Origin: CAG-877 sp963660495
GTDB taxonomy: Bacteria > Bacillota_I > Bacilli_A > RF39 > UBA660
Assembly: GCA_963660495.1 (NCBI GenBank)
Contig: CAVKYO010000034.1
Span: forward strand, 1-25,870
Length of the DNA stretch: 25,870 nt
Reading direction: 5' to 3'
The notes below the pieces were generated by a model that was given only the letters and a program-made list of their open reading frames with translations, was not told the DNA's origin and did no database searches. Below are positions 14,529-20,761 of this stretch, piece by piece; positions within the stretch are counted from its first letter, which is position 1, and each line of letters starts with the position of its first letter. Both the position numbers and the translations under genes were made by a program.

Positions 14529-15017
14529 TTATAATTTTATTATATTAACTGTTGTATTGTTTTCTTTTAATATATTTATTAGGTCGGCTGTCTTTAGCCA
14601 AATGGTTGCGGTATTATCATTTGGATGAACACCTATTATATTGTTTGCCATTAATAGTTCTTCATCAATATACACTTTTGTTTTATGTTCTTTATCATTT
14701 AATATTCCTAAAGGTGTGACTGATCCTTTTGTTAGGTTTAAGATTAATTTTAATTCTTCTTCACTAGCAAAACTTAAGGCTCTGGTATTGTTTTCTTTCC
14801 TGAATTTTTTTAAGTCTACTTTTTTTGAACCTTTAACAGTTATTAAGTAGTAGTTTTCTTTATTCCTGTCATGTAGAAATAAATTTTTAGCATCACATTC
14901 TTTATGAGGAATATTAATTTTTTCTAAATCTTTCATAGTGTATACTGCTTGATGCTCAGTAATTTCGTGCCAGATATTTTTGCTCTTTAAATATTCATAT
15001 ATTTCGTTTTTATTCAT
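14529..15017 (-). CDS. YbaK/ProX-type aminoacyl-tRNA deacylase
   Basis: A 162-residue protein of the prolyl-tRNA editing family, in which stand-alone domains hydrolyse mischarged Ala- or Cys-tRNA. Family pieces are EHQAVYTMKDLE (near 24-35), AKNLFLHDRNKENYYLITVKGSKKVDLKKFRK (in two parts around 46-75), SFASEEEL and GSVTPLGI, the last being the conserved substrate-pocket turn; the C-terminal GVHPNDNTATIWLKTADL is also typical of ProX/PrdX. A longer frame upstream is open but the ATG at 15017 has AGAGGT at the right distance. It lies directly after a tRNA-Leu/tRNA-Ile2 pair on the same strand. Editing of Ala-tRNA(Pro) is the likeliest role. Confidence 0.88.
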   Translation of the reverse strand: MNKNEIYEYLKSKNIWHEITEHQAVYTMKDLEKINIPHKECDAKNLFLHDRNKENYYLITVKGSKKVDLKKFRKENNTRALSFASEEELKLILNLTKGSVTPLGILNDKEHKTKVYIDEELLMANNIIGVHPNDNTATIWLKTADLINILKENNTTVNIIKL

Positions 15018-15039
15018 TATATTACCTCTATTCGTGACA

Positions 15040-15068
15040 ACTATGTTTATAAAAGAAAAAGCAATCAA
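15040..15068 (-). promoter_or_regulatory. Candidate promoter of the ProX-like gene
   Basis: Minus strand TTGATT (15063-15068), 17 bases, CATAGT (15040-15045). The -35 box is part of the hairpin that ends the tRNA transcript. Confidence 0.45.
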
Positions 15069-15079
15069 ATAATGATTAC
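15051..15079 (-). terminator. Weak terminator after the tRNA genes
   Basis: Minus strand GTAATCA (15073-15079) pairs with TGATTGC (15061-15067), including one G-U pair, around a 5-base loop, then TTTTTCTTTT. The stem is AT-rich, so read-through into the ProX-like gene is plausible. Confidence 0.5.
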
Positions 15080-15093
15080 TTTTATTATCAACT

Positions 15094-15178
15094 TGGTGCG
15101 GGTAACAGGAGTTGAACCTGCAAGCCTTACGGCACTAGATCCTAAGTCTAGCGCGTCTGCCAATTCCGCCATACCCGC
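15094..15178 (-). tRNA. tRNA-Leu (UAG anticodon)
   Basis: Acceptor GCGGGTA (5' end at 15178) pairs with TACCCGC, then discriminator A and an encoded CCA (15094-15096). The anticodon stem CTAGA/TCTAG holds the loop CTTAGGA, giving anticodon TAG. A long variable arm (TGCCGTAAGGC region) and a TTCAA T-loop confirm a class II leucine tRNA, about 85 bases. Confidence 0.97.
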
Positions 15179-15186
15179 AACATAAA

Positions 15187-15263
15187 TGGTGGACCCTACA
15201 GGACTCGAACCTGTGACCGCCCGGTTATGAGCCGGATGCTCTAACCAACTGAGCTAAGGGTCC
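15187..15263 (-). tRNA. tRNA with CAU anticodon, most likely tRNA-Ile2 (lysidine-modified)
   Basis: Acceptor GGACCCT (5' end at 15263) pairs with AGGGTCC, followed by A and encoded CCA (15187-15189); 77 bases. The anticodon stem TCCGG/CCGGG holds loop CTCATAA, so the anticodon is CAT. The C4-G69 and C5-G68 pairs and overall likeness to bacterial tRNA-Ile2 point to a TilS substrate that reads AUA rather than elongator Met. It is not the initiator: the anticodon stem lacks the three G-C pairs. The gene precedes tRNA-Leu by eight bases. Confidence 0.85.
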
Positions 15264-15274
15264 ATTGCTATTTA

Positions 15275-15303
15275 ATGATACCATATATTTTATGTTGTTG
15301 CAA
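15275..15303 (-). promoter_or_regulatory. Promoter of the tRNA-Ile2/tRNA-Leu operon
   Basis: Minus strand TTGCAA (15298-15303), 17 bases ending in TGG, then TATCAT (15275-15280), an extended -10. The expected start is a few bases before the tRNA-Ile2 5' end. Confidence 0.7.
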
Positions 15304-15331
15304 TAGAAAAGATAAAATTTTTTTAATTTAA

Positions 15332-15355
15332 AAGTGTGCAAATAAATAGGCACTT
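15332..15355 (-). terminator. Possible weak terminator of the downstream Nudix gene
   Basis: Minus strand AGTGC ... GCAC-A-CT forms an imperfect short hairpin followed by TTTTAAATT. It is the only candidate between the Nudix stop and the tRNA promoter. Confidence 0.3.
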
Positions 15356-15410
15356 AACTGTTCTTTTCATTATATATTTTTAGTCTTTTGAAGTGTTATA
15401 TATATTATAC

Positions 15411-15836
15411 TTATTTTAAATAATCTAATACTATTTCGGGATACATTTTTAATTCTTTATTTATAAACTTTTCAATATCTATCCAAGATGCATCTGTTTC
15501 AACATCTCCATCTACTACGTGATAATGTTCTTTGTAGTCAGCATCTTCTATTGAGACATTGTAAAAAAGTATCAATTCATGAGCATTTTTTCCGTTGTAA
15601 GTAAAGATGTTTTCGAAAATTCCTAAAAATTCCTCTACTTTAATATTTGCATTAAGTTCTTCCTGATATTCTCTCTTTAAGGCATCCTTGCTGTTTTCTA
15701 AAAATTCTATGCCACCGCCAATGCACCTATAGAATGTTTCATTTTTTTCTCTGTCGTATCCTTTACTTACTAAAACTTTATTATTTTTTTTTGCTATACC
15801 TAAAACAACGGGTCTTATTTCTTTGAATTTGTCCAT
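15411..15836 (-). CDS. Nudix hydrolase (MutT-like)
   Basis: 141 residues with a full Nudix box, GGGIEFLENSKDALKREY continuing QEELNANI, matching G-x5-E-x7-RE-x2-EE. The N-terminal strand IRPVVLGIAKKNNKVLVSKGYD and the C-terminal ELKMYPEIVLDYLK are usual for small Nudix enzymes that sanitise nucleotides or cleave nucleotide sugars. It is not closely similar to the Nudix protein at 7163-7648. AAAGGAG lies eight bases before the ATG. It appears to be transcribed alone from an extended -10 promoter. The substrate is unknown. Confidence 0.9.
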   Translation of the reverse strand: MDKFKEIRPVVLGIAKKNNKVLVSKGYDREKNETFYRCIGGGIEFLENSKDALKREYQEELNANIKVEEFLGIFENIFTYNGKNAHELILFYNVSIEDADYKEHYHVVDGDVETDASWIDIEKFINKELKMYPEIVLDYLK

Positions 15837-15858
15837 TTTTCAATCTCCTTTCATTTAT

Positions 15859-15867
15859 ATTGTACCA
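15859..15867 (-). promoter_or_regulatory. Extended -10 promoter of the Nudix gene
   Basis: Minus strand TGG-TACAAT (15859-15867), with no good -35 at 17 bases. Nearby TTGACA and TGACAA (about 15872-15893) form a partial inverted repeat of unknown meaning. Confidence 0.5.
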
Positions 15868-15900
15868 TGTTTTTGACACACGTACATCTGACAATTTTTT

Positions 15901-15937
15901 CTAAAACAAAAAATAGAATATACAATTATTCTATTTT
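15901..15937 (-). terminator. Terminator of the 139-residue protein gene
   Basis: Minus strand AAAATAGAATA (15927-15937) pairs with TATTCTATTTT (15910-15920) around ATTGTA, then TTGTTTT. The stop codon (15931-15933) is inside the stem. Confidence 0.8.
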
Positions 15938-16350
15938 CCTAACATATTAATTAAATTAATTTTAAACATATCTTTTTCTGGATGTGTTTTAGAAATCATA
16001 ACACCTTTATAAGTAGACAATTCGGCTCTGTGACCTTCATCTAAAATTTCTTCTGGTGTAATGTTTGTTAAAAGAATGATTTTCTTTTCTGTATATACAG
16101 TATAATGTAATGTTATTTCACCATGAACTTTAACAAATAATTCATCAGTTGGTAATTTCAATTCATATCCAATGGTGTTATTTTTTTCATTTCTGCTAAC
16201 TTCTTTTCCTAGAAAATTACCTTTACGTAATTCTGGATAATAATTAAATGTTAATTTTTTATAAGCTAACATATTATACTTTCTCACAGATCTTTCTTTT
16301 TTACGAAAATCATTTTCATCCAAATACTCGAAAATATACGCACTATTCAT
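15931..16350 (-). CDS. Unrecognised 139-residue protein with a perfect sigma-A promoter
   Basis: No signal peptide or membrane helix; a basic N-terminal half (RKKERSVRKYNMLAYKK) and a C-terminal half with beta-prone and helical stretches (GYELKLPTDELFVKVHG, ITPEEILDEGHRAEL, THPEKDMFKINLINMLGK). I do not recognise the family. It lies downstream of the large surface-protein operon but has its own perfect promoter and terminator, so it is controlled separately and probably well expressed. A TTG start (16359) sits inside the AAGGTGG ribosome site region; the ATG at 16350 is preferred, though its spacing of about ten bases is long. The 5' leader can fold (see separate entry). Confidence 0.8.
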   Translation of the reverse strand: MNSAYIFEYLDENDFRKKERSVRKYNMLAYKKLTFNYYPELRKGNFLGKEVSRNEKNNTIGYELKLPTDELFVKVHGEITLHYTVYTEKKIILLTNITPEEILDEGHRAELSTYKGVMISKTHPEKDMFKINLINMLGK

Positions 16351-16359
16351 AATATTCAA

Positions 16360-16404
16360 CCCACCTTTTTGGTACTTGTGTACCTCTCACCTTCAAAGTA
16401 CACA
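16360..16404 (-). promoter_or_regulatory. Foldable 5' leader of the 139-residue protein gene
   Basis: Two exclusive hairpins can be drawn on the minus strand: GTGTAC with GTACAC, and GGTAC-ACAA-GTACC, sharing the GGTACAC bases. The ribosome site AAGGTGG follows directly. This may be a translation switch or an operator; both are speculative. Confidence 0.3.
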
Positions 16405-16405
16405 T

Positions 16406-16434
16406 ATTATATCATAGATGTCGTTATTTGTCAA
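16406..16434 (-). promoter_or_regulatory. Consensus sigma-A promoter of the 139-residue protein gene
   Basis: Minus strand TTGACA (16429-16434), 17 bases, TATAAT (16406-16411), both boxes perfect. The upstream operon's terminator T tract ends only a few bases away. Confidence 0.9.
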
Positions 16435-16439
16435 ACAAA

Positions 16440-16466
16440 AATTCAAAAAGCCGATTTAATTCGGCT
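16440..16466 (-). terminator. Terminator of the surface-protein operon
   Basis: Minus strand AGCCGA (16461-16466) pairs with TCGGCT (16449-16454) around ATTAAA, followed by TTTTGAATTTTT. Confidence 0.9.
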
Positions 16467-16470
16467 CTTA

Positions 16471-18663
16471 TTATACGTGATATGTGTATGTTTTAACAGA
16501 TGTATCTTCTTGAGACACTGCCATTTGTTCTACTATTGCTTCAGCTATTTCTTCGTTAGTCATACTATTATTAGCAGGTACATAATATGGTACTTCATAC
16601 TCATAAATGTTTTGTGAAGTTTCATTTGTATCTACTGCAGCACTATCACTTGTTTCATAATTTGAATTTGGATCAGGTAATGGTTCATCTGTTTTATCAC
16701 CTGTTGAATCAGTTGTAATGTCTTTTACTGAATCATCTAAGTTTCCATCTTTATCTGAATGATTACTATCAAATTCAACATCATGATCTTCGAAATCCTT
16801 TTCATTTACTTTGCTACCAGAATCTTGTTTTTTATTAGCTTCATCTATTTTTTCTTGAAGATCTTTTTCATTTTGTTTGATTTGTTCTTCATATTCTTGT
16901 TTTTTACTATCTGCTTCTGCTTGCTGTTTAGCTGTTTCTTTTTCAGATGCGGCTTCTGCTTCTTTTTTGGCAGTTTCATTTTCTTTTTCAACCTTAGCAT
17001 TTGCAGCATTTTCAGCTTTTGTAACTCTTTCAATACCAACTACATCTATAACTTTTTCTCTGTCTGTTGTTCTTTCAACTGTTGTATCTTGATAAGTATA
17101 TGATGAATTATCTGAGTATATTAGTGTTCCATTAAATGTTCCTGTTTCAGTATAATCAAAGGCAACATTTACTTTTGACTTGAAACTTTCATATTGACTA
17201 ATATCACGATGTTCGTCATCTATAACATAAGCATTTATTGATTCTAATTCTTCTATTTTTGCTTGTTTTAATTGTTCATAATTTGCAGCTTCTTTATTGC
17301 TTTCTACTCCTAAGTTTACAATTGTAGCTTTTTCAATTATATCATTGGCACGGTTGCATACGCCTAAGTCATCTAGATAATCTATTGCCTTATCTGCTAA
17401 AGTATTATCAATAGCTAGATTTTGAAATAATATTTCTGAAGCACTTACCATTGGTATAATTGAGAATTTATATGAAGAAATTACATCTCTTGGATCAGAA
17501 TGTGCTATTCCTACTTCTCTTTGCTCAAAATTGATTGGGAAGTCTTTATATAATTCTTGATAGAAAGCATTTACTTTATTTATTTGATCTTGCCCCGTTG
17601 CTTCTTTACAGGCTAAAAACATTTCATGATATTTTTCATAAAAAGCTTTTGCTTGTTCATCTTGTATTAATCCTTCCATTTGTACTGGATGTTCTTTAGT
17701 TTCTATTACATGTGCTCCAAGTAATTGTAGCGTTGCTGTTTTATAGGCATCTTGTAATTCTTGTTGGTCTAACTCTGCACCATTGAAAATAGAAATTAAT
17801 TGATTTTTAGTGAAATTGTTATATACAATTCCTAGTGAAACTACTTCATCCCATGAAAGAGCAGATTTTATATCTTTTCCATTTTCTAAGTACGCTTTAG
17901 CAAAATCATTGTTGTAGTTATCTAAAGTATTTGAAACGCTACTCATAAATTGTTTTTGAAACTCATTAGATGATGCGTTCATAATGCTATCAAAATCACT
18001 TTTTTTAACTTCTTCTATTTTAGTTGGTACAGGATCATTTTGTTTGTCATTTGCTTTTGCACAACTTGAAATTGGTAATATTAACATAGCTAGAGCTGTT
18101 GCAAAAGCGGCAACTTTCTTCCATGTCTTGTTAAAAGTTTTACTGAAGAAATTTTCTTTTTTATTTTTCTTTTCTTTTATTTCTTGTGATTTTAATTTAT
18201 TTAATAGCTGTGTTCTTTTTTCTTTTGCTTCTAGACTTTTTTCTTTTTTCACTTTAAAGAATTCTTTTATTTCATTAGTTTTGTTTGCTATCCAAGTAGC
18301 TAATTTTGTACTAGCTATTGCTCCAAGAATAGTAGCAACAAAACCGTTTTTTTCTGTAACTTCTTCTGGCACAGCTACTAGTGCTTTTGTTTCATCATTT
18401 TCATAAGGGTTATCACTAGTTCTGTACTTTTGAAACATTTCTGAAAATTCTTTAGCTTCTACTCTATATACATATTTTTTATCAATTATTTCATTTAAAT
18501 TTTCTATACCTGATTCATCCATAAATTTTATAGTTAAATCTCTTCCTGTTTCATAATCTGTGTTATATACGCTTCCATCTTTATAGAAGAAACACACTTG
18601 CCATTTTCGACCGTCTTCGCTATCAAATTTATAGAAAACAATATTTCTTATTTCTTTTTCCAT
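16471..18663 (-). CDS. Large membrane-anchored protein with an external helical region, unrecognised
   Basis: 730 residues. Residues 1-100 form a compact domain (IVFYKFDSEDGRKWQVCFFYKDGS split around Trp21) with no export signal. A weakly hydrophobic stretch (107-126) and a Lys/Glu-rich linker lead to a clear membrane segment at 183-199, ending in SSCA. The positive residues before it predict the first domain inside and the rest outside. The external part has an all-helical-looking region (220-480), a strand-rich patch (495-545), a coiled coil rich in Ala, Glu and Lys (about 546-612) and an acidic Asp/Ser/Thr tail. SSCA resembles a lipobox but is too far from the N-terminus for a normal lipoprotein signal. 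AAAGGAG is inside the upstream gene, one base separates them. No family recognised. Confidence 0.88.
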   Translation of the reverse strand: MEKEIRNIVFYKFDSEDGRKWQVCFFYKDGSVYNTDYETGRDLTIKFMDESGIENLNEIIDKKYVYRVEAKEFSEMFQKYRTSDNPYENDETKALVAVPEEVTEKNGFVATILGAIASTKLATWIANKTNEIKEFFKVKKEKSLEAKEKRTQLLNKLKSQEIKEKKNKKENFFSKTFNKTWKKVAAFATALAMLILPISSCAKANDKQNDPVPTKIEEVKKSDFDSIMNASSNEFQKQFMSSVSNTLDNYNNDFAKAYLENGKDIKSALSWDEVVSLGIVYNNFTKNQLISIFNGAELDQQELQDAYKTATLQLLGAHVIETKEHPVQMEGLIQDEQAKAFYEKYHEMFLACKEATGQDQINKVNAFYQELYKDFPINFEQREVGIAHSDPRDVISSYKFSIIPMVSASEILFQNLAIDNTLADKAIDYLDDLGVCNRANDIIEKATIVNLGVESNKEAANYEQLKQAKIEELESINAYVIDDEHRDISQYESFKSKVNVAFDYTETGTFNGTLIYSDNSSYTYQDTTVERTTDREKVIDVVGIERVTKAENAANAKVEKENETAKKEAEAASEKETAKQQAEADSKKQEYEEQIKQNEKDLQEKIDEANKKQDSGSKVNEKDFEDHDVEFDSNHSDKDGNLDDSVKDITTDSTGDKTDEPLPDPNSNYETSDSAAVDTNETSQNIYEYEVPYYVPANNSMTNEEIAEAIVEQMAVSQEDTSVKTYTYHV

Positions 18664-18664
18664 T

Positions 18665-20446
18665 TTACTTAGACTCCTTTACCTTTTTATTTCCTGTATA
18701 ATACCAAGAATTATTTAATAATTCTGTATCATTATAATAACTCCATTTAGTTTCTGTAGTACCAAGTGACTCTAATTTTCTAGTTCTATCACTTGAGTAG
18801 CAAACTGTTCCATATAATGGCTCAGTTCTACTATCCATTTCTGATACTGTTATGTTGCTATAGATATATACTGTCTTTGTTACATAACTGCCACATGTAG
18901 CCATAATACCATTTTTATTAGAAATTGGTGTTGTAGTTGATGAGACACTTTGATATGTTCCAGTATATGTATATTCATCATAGTAGAAATTAGGTAGTGT
19001 TGTACATACATCTGAACAGTAACTATAGTCAGCACCTACAAATACATAATGTTTATTTACTGTATCTCTTGGTGGATTACTATATGATTTTCTTCCATTA
19101 TATGTCCAACCTGTTACAGATGAAGCTGTACTTGATGTTACATTGTTTATACTTGCATATGAAGTTGTTACAGCGTAAGTTGTGTTATTTACAATTACAT
19201 AATTGTAGTTAGAACATGTTTTTTCTTGATATGATCCTGATGTTATTTGAACAGTTCTTTCTTTTGTATAATATTGTTTATGAGTACCAATTTTTTCTTT
19301 ACGATTATATAATTTTACTTCTTTTAAACAGTTAACATCATTTGTAGCACATGTTATTGCTTTAGTATTACAACTTGTTTTTAACCATGATGACCAAGTT
19401 GTCCAAGATGAGAATTTAGCATTTGTTGTTTTAGCATATTCATATAAATATTCTTTTTCTGTTTCTGGCGTTGTTTTACAACTTTTTTCATAGTCTTCTT
19501 TTTGAACTTCATTGCCGTCTTTATCATAGTATTTTCCATCTACTATTTGACATGAATATTTATCACCATCTGGCTTTGTAGTACATTTTTCTTCATATGA
19601 TGCTTTGTCTACTTCATTGCCATCTTTATCATAGTATTTTCCATCTACTATTTGGCATGAATATTTATTGTCATCATCATCATCATCTTTTTTACTATTA
19701 CAACTTTTGTCAAAAGTATTTTTATCTACTATACTACCGTTTTTATCATAGTATTTTCCATCTACTTTTACACATGTGTACTTATCTTCTTCTTTTGTTT
19801 CCTTCTTAGTACACTCACTATCATATGTTGCCTTATTTACAACATTACCCGATTTACTATAATACTTTCCATTAACTATTTGACATGAATATTTTTTTAC
19901 TATCTCTGTTTTATCTTTTACTATACTTCCCTTTATTACTACTTCAGTTTCTTTCTTTTCACAGATTGTTGAATTACAATATGTGTAACAACCTAAGTGT
20001 ACTAAAATATAGTCTTCCTTTTCACTATCTTTGATGTTTACTTTTAATATATATTCATCTGATGCTTTAGTTATCTTTACATAACTTTTTTCAACATCAA
20101 CAGCTTTGTTGTTTTTATCTATTAATGGTGTCAATAACTTTAAGCCAATCATTTCACTCAAAGTCATTTCCTTATATTCGCCTTCTTCTTTTGGCAACCT
20201 TTCATCAGTATAGTAAGATATTGCAGCTTCTTTCATTTTATCTAAATTATCTTGAAAAATTTGAGAAGTTAGTGCTTTTATTTCTTTACTATCTACATTA
20301 TTGTTTTTAATGTTGTTATTTATTGATGGTGCTATAAATTTTGGTAATAGCCATACCAATAAAAAGACAAATATTATTATTAATATTAACTTTAGTAGAA
20401 AATTTCTAAATGGAAATCCTCTATTTTCATATTCTTCCGTATACAT
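18665..20446 (-). CDS. Surface protein with four Cys-bounded 27-residue repeats and a pilin-like domain
   Basis: About 593 residues (ATG at 20446; a GTG at 20458 sits in the GGGTGGGTG ribosome site). One membrane segment (about 15-37) anchors it with the C-terminus outside. Residues 55-165 look like the globular part of Firmicutes pseudopilins (KEAAISYYTDERLP, LSEMIGLKLLTPL, then a C-x3-C region). Four repeats follow at about 186-212, 223-249, 262-288 and 297-323, each Y-[ST]-C ... DGKYYDKDGN ... C, spaced by short charged linkers including a run of Asp. The C-terminal 270 residues are rich in Thr, Ser, Tyr and Cys, with TTWSSW and TKWSYYND...SWYYTGNKK motifs. The function is unknown; adhesion or a cell-wall structure is a guess. 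Confidence 0.88.
   Translation of the reverse strand: MYTEEYENRGFPFRNFLLKLILIIIFVFLLVWLLPKFIAPSINNNIKNNNVDSKEIKALTSQIFQDNLDKMKEAAISYYTDERLPKEEGEYKEMTLSEMIGLKLLTPLIDKNNKAVDVEKSYVKITKASDEYILKVNIKDSEKEDYILVHLGCYTYCNSTICEKKETEVVIKGSIVKDKTEIVKKYSCQIVNGKYYSKSGNVVNKATYDSECTKKETKEEDKYTCVKVDGKYYDKNGSIVDKNTFDKSCNSKKDDDDDDNKYSCQIVDGKYYDKDGNEVDKASYEEKCTTKPDGDKYSCQIVDGKYYDKDGNEVQKEDYEKSCKTTPETEKEYLYEYAKTTNAKFSSWTTWSSWLKTSCNTKAITCATNDVNCLKEVKLYNRKEKIGTHKQYYTKERTVQITSGSYQEKTCSNYNYVIVNNTTYAVTTSYASINNVTSSTASSVTGWTYNGRKSYSNPPRDTVNKHYVFVGADYSYCSDVCTTLPNFYYDEYTYTGTYQSVSSTTTPISNKNGIMATCGSYVTKTVYIYSNITVSEMDSRTEPLYGTVCYSSDRTRKLESLGTTETKWSYYNDTELLNNSWYYTGNKKVKESK
19478..19891 (-). repeat. Four tandem 81-base coding repeats of the surface protein
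   Basis: Units at 19811-19891, 19700-19780, 19583-19663 and 19478-19558 encode the Cys-bounded repeats. The last two are nearly identical in DNA across the central 60 bases, differing at only a couple of positions, while the first two are well diverged: a sign of recent duplication at the C-terminal end. Confidence 0.9.
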
Positions 20447-20478
20447 AACGTACTTCACCCACCCGTTCTTTATAGCAC

Positions 20479-20510
20479 ATTATACTAACATAAAAGGGTC
20501 ATATTGTCAA
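20479..20510 (-). promoter_or_regulatory. Promoter of the surface-protein operon
   Basis: Minus strand TATAAT (20479-20484) is perfect; TTGACA (20505-20510) lies 20 bases upstream, longer than usual. With 17-base spacing the -10 would be TAGTAT. TTGACA includes the TGA stop codon of the Smr gene. Confidence 0.55.
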
Positions 20511-20521
20511 ATATTACCCTT
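20488..20521 (-). terminator. Terminator of the Smr operon, starting inside the coding sequence
   Basis: Minus strand AAGGGT (20516-20521) pairs with ACCCTT (20494-20499), and ATATT with AATAT inside, separated by one mismatch, around loop TGAC; TTATGTT follows. The last four codons of the Smr gene form the 5' arm. Confidence 0.7.
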
Positions 20522-20761
20522 AATTTTTACTATAGTGCAGCCAGTATTAAAATTATCTAATTTATAATCCTCTACATATTTATTTTTCCTTAGTGTTTCT
20601 TGCGTTGTTTTTCTTAAGACTCCGGTGCCATTTCCATGTACTATTAAAACTTCATAATTCTTCATTTTATAATTATCTTTTATAAATTCTTCTATTAACA
20701 TCTTAGCATAGTCTCTTTCAAAGCCATGTAAATCTAGTTTTGGCGTATTAGATAATATCAT
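20507..20761 (-). CDS. Stand-alone Smr domain protein
   Basis: 84 residues forming one Smr (small MutS-related) domain: LDLHGFERDYA (9-19), the glycine-rich VLIVHGNGTGVLR (38-50) and the closing NTGCTIVKIKG. The LDLHG and HGxGxG motifs are the family's catalytic or nucleic-acid-binding elements; Smr domains nick DNA or RNA, and stand-alone ones are now linked to cleavage of mRNA on stalled ribosomes. There is no MutS2 part. The ATG lies 14 bases inside the end of the PfkB gene, so translation is probably coupled. The stop codon lies in the loop of the terminator hairpin. Confidence 0.9.
   Translation of the reverse strand: MILSNTPKLDLHGFERDYAKMLIEEFIKDNYKMKNYEVLIVHGNGTGVLRKTTQETLRKNKYVEDYKLDNFNTGCTIVKIKGNI

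Noticed and set aside
15187..15263. Elongator or initiator tRNA-Met
   Set aside because: The CAT anticodon fits, but acceptor pairs C4-G69/C5-G68 and general likeness to Ile2 tRNAs favour tRNA-Ile2; the initiator anticodon stem features are absent. Elongator Met is not fully excluded.
15094..15263. tRNA genes as an integration site for a mobile island
   Set aside because: No integrase, no displaced tRNA 3'-end repeat and no phage or conjugation gene lies nearby; the flanking genes are ordinary housekeeping types.
16355..16400. Possible leader peptide (GTG start, about 15 codons) before the 139-residue gene
   Set aside because: No ribosome site at the right distance, and the codons do not show a run of one amino acid suggesting attenuation.
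16845..17103. Open frames on both strands within the coiled-coil region of the 730-residue gene
   Set aside because: They are shadows of an Ala/Glu/Lys-rich coding sequence, with extreme Lys or Phe/Ser composition and no ribosome sites.
16471..18663. Lipoprotein call for the 730-residue protein on account of SSCA at 199-202
   Set aside because: The hydrophobic segment starts near residue 183 after a folded, charged N-terminal region; a type II signal peptide must be at the N-terminus.
19478..19891. CRISPR-like array
   Set aside because: The regular repeats are in frame with a long coding sequence, diverge as protein repeats do, and have no unique spacers. No cas gene is present.
18665..20446. 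Thrombospondin-type repeat in the surface protein (TTWSSW, then a Cys)
   Set aside because: The first Trp pattern fits, but the later Cys and Arg/Gly layers of a TSP1 repeat are not visible. I keep it only as a W-S-x-W motif.
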